From: Euryarchaeota archaeon UBA54
GTDB lineage: Archaea; Thermoplasmatota; Poseidoniia; Poseidoniales; Thalassarchaeaceae
Assembly: GCA_002495735.1 (NCBI GenBank)
Contig: DAGM01000057.1
Coordinates: 6,660 to 17,803 of the forward strand
DNA: 11,144 bases
Direction of reading: 5' to 3'
Both the position numbers and the translations under genes were made by a program. Position 1 is the stretch's first letter, and the number at the start of each line of letters is the position of its first letter. The notes beneath the pieces are model-generated. The model had not been told where the DNA came from, made no database searches, and worked only from the letters and a program-made list of their open reading frames with translations. This document shows, in pieces, positions 8,401 to 11,144 of this stretch.

Positions 8401-10339
8401 CCCCGATTCCGTCTCGCGTCAAGACGTCGAGCAGATTGTTGACGTCATCAGAGCGCTGGCTGCCGAGGTCGGAGGTGACGCAATGGTCCTAGCGGACAGG
8501 ATACGTAATCTCAGGGAGCGCAGCTCCGGCGCCCTTGAGGCCATCACCATCCCACCCGGCGATGCAGTCAGGGTGATGACGATTCACAGCGCCAAAGGGC
8601 TTGAGGCCAAGGTGGTGGTATTGGCCGATGTCTTCTCCAACAGGCAGACCAACATGAGGAACGAGAACCTCAGCCGTCTGATAGTGAGTCCAGAACTTTT
8701 CGCAGGAAATCCCAAGCCGTGGTCTAGTGAGTCCTCTCCTCACTCTGCGTTGTGGTCCCACGTTCAGGTGTTGCATCAGGCTCGCAAGGACGCTGAGGCT
8801 CGAAGGCTGCTGTATGTAGGTGCCACACGTGCGGAGGAGAGGCTAATTGTGGTGGGTTCGAACAGAGGAACTGAGTGGGCCGAGGGAGATGGTCTGCGGA
8901 TGCCTTGGTCCTACGACACGAAGATACCCCAATTGGGCCAGATGTGGATCGAGTCATTGCGTCAAGGCTCGTTGAGGCGAGCGGAAACTGCTTCACCGTG
9001 GCTAGATGAGGGTGACGACGATGACGCTCCAGCCATCAGAACCAGAGGCCAGCGCACCTTCGATCCCACCAGAATGTTCTCCAACGCCTCTCTTGGCGGC
9101 GACTCAACTCTCCCGGGCATGCTTGTAATCCATCACCCAGACTGCTTCGAGGATGCTGACGATTCGCCAGTACTGACGCCGCTACAACGTATCGAGAGGC
9201 TGGATGATGCCGCCAATTCCTCGGTAGAGGCTGAGGTCCCTGCTCCTCCTAGGCAGGACTCAGCACCCCGAATCAGAATCACTCCGAACAGACTCCCGGT
9301 GTTCCAAGAGTGTCAACGGCGACAGTGGTTCGAGACCAAGGGCGGCCTGAGTCCGGATCCGATAGTATCCAGTGGACAAGCGCATTCATCGAAAGGGATG
9401 CCAGCTAACGTTGACCCTGCGACTCTCGGTACCGTTTTCCACAGGATACTGGAGATAGGAATCGGCAATCCTGGTCTCGACGGTGAGCCGGCGAGCTCCC
9501 CACTTCAAGCATCATGGACGGAACACAGGGAGAATCTCCTGGCAGATCCAGAGACCCATTCCACGGTGTTCACAGAACTTCTTCCTCCTGACGCTGACCT
9601 TCAGCGAACTCGCCTTCTGGTTGAGGGCATGGCAGAGCGCATTGGCTCCGGACCCCTGGGCAGGATGGTGCAGCGTGAATTGGTGGACGACCACAGGCTC
9701 GAAGGACTCAGAACGGAGATGCCGTTCTATATCGCCCTCGATGTCGAGACAGGGGGCTCAGTCAGGCAGCGTTGGAGTCCCGAGGGACCCGAGCTGCTGG
9801 CGAACACGGATAAGGCCACTATCGAGATGAACGGAATCATCGATCTCGTGCTGTGCACGACGACTCCAAACGGTGGTTCTGCTATCCGAGCGGTCGACCT
9901 GAAGACCGAGGACGCCGGATTAATCGACAATGACTCCTCTGAGGGACTCCTCGAAGCCCTCGGTTCGGAGGACTCTGGACCCGCTTGTGAAGCCGAACTC
10001 GAGATACTGAACAAGCATCGCATGCAGTTGGCTCTGTATTATCGTGCGTTACAGAGTATAGAGGACGCGAGAAAGGCGGCCAACCTGGGGTGCAGGACTG
10101 TCTTGCCCCCTGCCATACTGGTTGGAGTGACTGGCAGGATGGTCGAGTATCCAAAGGAGATGCTCGATCTAGCATCACAGGAGTTGGAAGAACTGCTTGT
10201 TAGAACTGCTGGCATGGCTCTGTCTTCAGACGCCCCGCTGTCAGATTTCGACAGACTCCCGGCGGAGTCCGCCCACATATGCGAGAACTGCCCATTCCAT
10301 CGCGGCGCGCTACCTATCTGTGGCCCTGCGGAGCAGTAA
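5423..10339 (+). CDS. addA: AddA-like subunit: SF1A (UvrD/Rep) DNA helicase fused to a RecB-family nuclease
   Basis: Motor subunit of the AddAB complex, a 3'-5' ATP-dependent DNA helicase with a C-terminal nuclease; 1638 aa, whereas bacterial AddA is usually about 1150-1250 aa. Helicase motifs in order: Q motif LNTAQRLAL (3-11); Walker A GAGTGKT (22-28); Ia LTFTNRAADEM (88-98); IGTIDAF (144-150); HDFDDIQ (485-491); Walker B DEAQD (582-586); III GDVKQSIYAFR (624-634); IV NYRTSGG (733-739); V VMTIHSAKGLE (1051-1061); VI LLYVGATRAEERL (1129-1141). An acidic linker (about 1190-1290) leads to the nuclease: His1340 (LGTVFHRILE), Asp1474 (NGIIDLV), Asp1492/Lys1494 (AVDLKT) and Gln1535/Tyr1539 (QLALY), so the catalytic set is complete. 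Cysteines 1297, 1620, 1623 and 1633 surround it and may bind Fe-S or zinc. The start is the ATG in the TGATG overlap with addB, because the Q motif begins at once. An upstream in-frame ATG (5279) would add 48 residues that only overlap the AddB cysteine motif. The gap between Ia and DEAQD is unusually long. Confidence 0.92.
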   Translation: MRLNTAQRLALNLDAHIVIDAGAGTGKTSTIVDRVIEHYLTEDQRATRLLPKPERPSKLQGGMIAAPAAERIDLREWGGLLPGEVVLLTFTNRAADEMRDRLRRSIARLQPGPIGDDGTWRSDPRIRHKGFNEQLLTLLEDAPIGTIDAFLNQLVSPYRGILGDALSRDNVSDTGRILLVESALNTLWRLPSSVSHIGEAVDAGISAEIAPDVLAARDRIARHYSGRRSAARVLRSLVGSSVFIEEAARRIMDSDTITSELLHQQIMASVDADEVAEHATEVHSIAQRFCNLVRENSATMALAGWPADSRMACLDSLSSEGPPEDTWGQLTWLSHTLVCTLNSSALMKNNPAFFPHFHLPSDSWEAGIEKYSRIPDARSKARVKEEIKGIVTDLKAAWSSDRGRLMLHFTRVAMLLSDATPPASPSDWTPPLSPLQIPLPERIDGPASSHYFTLDAEVRNLQDLYLAHRGFQGIIRKLKERDEVHDFDDIQRLAGDLLLANCPSTCRTFYHSSMQDALDSLTDSPWRDDHIDAAFAALERLEANPSSAGEAASSLGAIRADLESRRNLLMTIRRRYRAFIIDEAQDNSPLQWRLLSRLWGERRVDEGEPNVPDTPWQPTVCYVGDVKQSIYAFRQAEVTGFLEFARQLMAVNDHELEGVPELTRKPALRKDSHSRDPRNAHSLTIATATEYMEQGGRDLVAWIPFDATDRDLPAPSGTEVENRRRGLIALQVNYRTSGGLLRAMNEWWEDVFSDRHRLFPNGDFYATPQTLFACPDKRDTPGAIEWICPLSTGGDSNPPTDLTTHLDPFGEGKPDSLERQALLIARRVGSLIDGSPVSVRSADGKWHQVDAEDPVSPSEIMILLPTRPNIRDVVIRHLHDHGIPAQADREGGLLDRPAAHALEGLLQFVARPRSRHHASWVARSVLIGLDDAQLQDYIGGAQRGEDLLSRLVEHCSSDSQRALVKRWRQLSESGRLIDLLDETIDRSDLLTAYPDSVSRQDVEQIVDVIRALAAEVGGDAMVLADRIRNLRERSSGALEAITIPPGDAVRVMTIHSAKGLEAKVVVLADVFSNRQTNMRNENLSRLIVSPELFAGNPKPWSSESSPHSALWSHVQVLHQARKDAEARRLLYVGATRAEERLIVVGSNRGTEWAEGDGLRMPWSYDTKIPQLGQMWIESLRQGSLRRAETASPWLDEGDDDDAPAIRTRGQRTFDPTRMFSNASLGGDSTLPGMLVIHHPDCFEDADDSPVLTPLQRIERLDDAANSSVEAEVPAPPRQDSAPRIRITPNRLPVFQECQRRQWFETKGGLSPDPIVSSGQAHSSKGMPANVDPATLGTVFHRILEIGIGNPGLDGEPASSPLQASWTEHRENLLADPETHSTVFTELLPPDADLQRTRLLVEGMAERIGSGPLGRMVQRELVDDHRLEGLRTEMPFYIALDVETGGSVRQRWSPEGPELLANTDKATIEMNGIIDLVLCTTTPNGGSAIRAVDLKTEDAGLIDNDSSEGLLEALGSEDSGPACEAELEILNKHRMQLALYYRALQSIEDARKAANLGCRTVLPPAILVGVTGRMVEYPKEMLDLASQELEELLVRTAGMALSSDAPLSDFDRLPAESAHICENCPFHRGALPICGPAEQ

Positions 10340-10382
10340 TGCTCAGCGAAGACTCCATGTGCTGAGGACCTCACACAAGCCC

Positions 10383-11144
10383 ATGGAACTAGATCTTGAA
10401 GCCCTCGCCCAGCGTAGTGACGAGTTGTGGGAGGAATCGATACTCCCCAGCCTGATGGATTTCGTGGCCATCCCCGCTCTCTCCCCTGGATTCGATCCCA
10501 ATTGGGCCGAGACTGGGGATCTGGACGCCACCGTGGAACTGTTCTGCGGCTGGCTCGACACACAGTCTATCGACGGTATGTCGTACGAGGTCCACCGTAT
10601 CGGGGAGCGCAGCCCAGTTCTGTTGGTAACAATCGATGGCACGGGTCCCGGAGAGGTCCTGTTTTACTCCCATCTCGACAAGCAGCCGGCCCGCCCGGAG
10701 TTGTGGTCAGAGGGTCTGCACCCATGGAAGGCGGTCCGACGTGAGCCTTGGCTGTTCGGCCGTGGGGCCCTCGACGATGGGTACGGCGGCTACCTGTGCG
10801 TGACCTCGGTCAGGATGCTACAGGAGCAGGGCGTTGCATACCCCACCTGCCGATTTATCATCGAAACCTGTGAAGAATCTGGCTCGTACGACCTCCCTGA
10901 GTACCTTGACGCCCTGACCGACGACCTCGGCAGCCCCAATCTCATCGTCGTGCTCGATACCGGAGGCGGTGATTACGAGCACATTTGGGTGACTGATGCG
11001 CTGCGTGGGCTACTGGCCGGTACCCTCTCTGTACAGGTCTCTCATGAGGGCATCCACTCCGGCCACGGAGGAGGTGTGATACCCTCTTCCTTCAGGATTG
11101 CAAGGATGCTCCTCGACAGAGTCGAGGACTCGGATACCGGCGAG
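10383..11144 (+). CDS. M20 family metallopeptidase, 3' end cut off by the window
   Basis: Zinc-dependent exopeptidase or amidohydrolase of the M20 (carboxypeptidase G2/CNDP dipeptidase) class, probably acting on small peptides in the cytoplasm since there is no signal peptide. The first 254 residues are present, open to the last base. Motifs: His97 and Asp99 in SHLDKQP; the GRGALDDGYGG segment with metal-bridging Asp131/Asp132; the catalytic and metal-binding pair Glu164-Glu165 in ETCEESGS; Asp192 in VVLDTGGG; and His225 in HEGIHSGHGGG at the start of the dimerisation (lid) domain. The HLDKQP...GL.PW...LFGRGALDDGY pattern resembles M20 metallopeptidases of unassigned substrate in several bacteria. 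The last metal histidine lies beyond the window. The start at ATG 10383 gives a normal N-terminus; an in-frame GTG at 10359 is possible. There is no Shine-Dalgarno or clear TATA box in the 43-nt gap after addA, so read-through from addBA is plausible, although a functional link is not implied. Confidence 0.88.
   Translation, partial: MELDLEALAQRSDELWEESILPSLMDFVAIPALSPGFDPNWAETGDLDATVELFCGWLDTQSIDGMSYEVHRIGERSPVLLVTIDGTGPGEVLFYSHLDKQPARPELWSEGLHPWKAVRREPWLFGRGALDDGYGGYLCVTSVRMLQEQGVAYPTCRFIIETCEESGSYDLPEYLDALTDDLGSPNLIVVLDTGGGDYEHIWVTDALRGLLAGTLSVQVSHEGIHSGHGGGVIPSSFRIARMLLDRVEDSDTGE

Noticed and set aside
5423..10339. RecB of a RecBCD complex
   Set aside because: There is no recC or recD neighbour, and the partner carries its own nuclease and Fe-S cysteines, which is the AddB arrangement. 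An AdnAB pair is less likely because the partner lacks a motor P-loop.

Overview
The window holds five protein-coding genes, all on the + strand and tightly packed, with no RNA genes, insertion sequences or CRISPR arrays that I could see. The middle 8.5 kb is a two-gene operon for a RecB-type helicase-nuclease of the AddAB class. No gene here is a strict lineage marker. Three things point to a planktonic euryarchaeon of the Marine Group II (Poseidoniales) type: frequent AGG/AGA arginine and ATA isoleucine codons at moderate-to-high GC, start codons without convincing Shine-Dalgarno sequences and AT-rich boxes about 25 nt upstream, and a secreted protein ending in a PGPG-hydrophobic-RRKR tail like archaeal PGF-type sorting tails. 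I hold that assignment at about 0.5. A bacterium is not excluded.

Layout: (1) 1-801, the 3' part of a PLP-dependent L-threonine aldolase. (2) 840-1775, a secreted, probably membrane-anchored thioredoxin-fold protein resembling Omp28-related proteins. (3) 1836-5423, an AddB-like subunit with a degenerate SF1 helicase fold lacking a Walker A motif, followed by an intact RecB-family nuclease with a four-cysteine Fe-S signature. (4) 5423-10339, an AddA-like subunit with all SF1A (UvrD/Rep) helicase motifs and a second intact RecB-family nuclease. (5) 10383 to the window end, the 5' part of an M20 metallopeptidase.

Working together: addB and addA overlap by one base (TGATG) and are almost certainly translated together. 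Their products should form a heterodimer that unwinds and resects DNA double-strand ends before homologous recombination: one active motor (AddA), one motor-dead scanning subunit (AddB) and two nucleases. The aldolase, thioredoxin-fold and M20 genes look like unrelated metabolic or envelope neighbours. The M20 gene starts only 43 nt after addA and may be read through from it.

Most notable points: a bacterial-style AddAB in a probable archaeon, where end resection is normally credited to HerA-NurA-Mre11-Rad50; an unusually long AddA (1638 aa); and a four-cysteine arrangement around the AddA nuclease in addition to the classical one in AddB.
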